This document shows positions 5,575 to 5,787 of a DNA stretch of 5,787 nucleotides, piece by piece. The translations under genes were made by a program, and so were the position numbers. The number at the start of each line of letters is the position of its first letter. Positions within the stretch are counted from its first letter, which is position 1. Below the pieces are notes generated by a model. It was not told the DNA's origin, searched no databases, and saw nothing but the letters and a program-made list of their open reading frames with translations. The stretch comes from an uncultured Eubacteriales bacterium (lineage in GTDB: Bacteria; Bacillota; Clostridia; Oscillospirales; Butyricicoccaceae), in contig CAKTWY010000160.1 of the NCBI GenBank assembly GCA_934630445.1, forward strand, positions 1 to 5,787, given 5' to 3'.

Positions 5575-5634
5575 GAGAGGATATAGCGAAAAAATACAGC
5601 TGAAAAGCTTTACATCTGTATGAAGGTTATCAAA

Positions 5635-5670
5635 ATACGAACGCCCGGGCGATTGCCCGGGCGTTTGTAT
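5635..5670 (-). terminator. Strong GC-rich hairpin terminator ahead of the SIS gene
   Basis: ATACGAACGCCCGGGC (5635-5650) pairs with GCCCGGGCGTTTGTAT (5655-5670) around a GATT loop. It is a 16-bp stem with one G-T wobble. Leftward, the base of the stem runs into TATTTTGAT, a short T-tract, so it suits the minus-strand gene ending at 5689. Rightward, TTTGTAT offers a weaker one. It separates the SIS promoter from upstream transcription. Confidence 0.65.
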
Positions 5671-5688
5671 AAAAGTTGTGCGCCTGCG

Positions 5689-5787
5689 CTAAAATGGGAA
5701 ACGGCAGCAGATGCGGCGACGGCATCTGCATCTGCTCCAGCGGGAAGACCTTTCATCCGCTTCACGCTCGCGTCCGCAGCCGCAGCC
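5689..5787 (-). CDS. C-terminal end of a Cys/Arg-rich protein, cut by the window edge
   Basis: One minus-strand frame enters from the right edge and gives 32 residues before a TAG at 5691-5689. It begins GCGCGREREADER and ends RCRCRRRICCRFPF, so it is very rich in Cys and Arg. The stop lies 18 nt before the hairpin at 5635-5670, which is where a gene-ending terminator is expected. I do not recognise the family; cysteine- and arginine-rich tails could suggest metal binding or a spore-associated protein, but that is speculation. A second frame stays open through the terminator, which makes it the less likely choice. Confidence 0.4.
   Translation of the reverse strand, partial: GCGCGREREADERSSRWSRCRCRRRICCRFPF

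Noticed and set aside
5707..5729. Inverted repeat GCAGATGC / GCATCTGC with a 7-bp loop
   Set aside because: It lies inside the likely coding tail of the right-edge gene and is short enough to arise from repeated codons.

Overview
The window looks like a chromosomal fragment of a Gram-positive, single-membrane bacterium of the Clostridia, plausibly a gut member of the Oscillospirales. This is an inference from strong GGAGG-type Shine-Dalgarno sites, a Sec-exported beta-helix protein with three C-terminal S-layer homology (SLH) domains, and GC-rich coding DNA beside AT-rich intergenic DNA. No marker gene fixes the taxon.

Region 1-399 is AT-rich and holds no clear gene. Its dominant structure is a pair of 23-bp inverted repeats (70-92 and 347-369, 22 of 23 positions identical) bounding a 300-bp segment. 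Inside are a good sigma-A-type promoter pointing left (-35 at 181-186, -10 at 158-163) and a rightward intrinsic terminator (267-304). This is the architecture of an invertible promoter (phase-variation switch). As sequenced, the promoter points away from the rightward genes, so they would be OFF. After inversion the promoter would lie about 110 nt upstream of the GTG at 400 and the terminator would be out of the way. A possible leftward ORF at the left edge could be the partner that is ON now, but it is weakly supported.

Region 400-4296 is a rightward operon-like pair. The first gene is a small protein of unknown function (400-729). The second is what should be one large secreted surface protein of about 1168 residues: signal peptide, three tandem beta-helix modules, an InlB/Flg_new-type repeat and three SLH domains. 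It is broken twice here, by a -1 frameshift at about 1039 and by an in-frame TAG at 2578. The reading frame and domain homology continue across both lesions, so it reads as a pseudogene, or as an assembly with two errors.

Region 4297-4457 separates convergent genes and holds two GC-rich hairpins, one an almost perfect 43-bp palindrome. Region 4458-5504 (minus strand) encodes a double-SIS-domain sugar-phosphate isomerase/deaminase related to the GlmS isomerase half, NagB-II and AgaS. It has its own strong promoter at 5546-5574. A GC-rich hairpin at 5635-5670 precedes that promoter and probably ends a further minus-strand gene, whose Cys/Arg-rich C-terminus enters from the right edge (5689-5787).

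The main point of interest is the putative promoter inversion switch controlling a cell-surface protein gene that is itself damaged. No recombinase gene lies in the window, so the enzyme would have to act from elsewhere.
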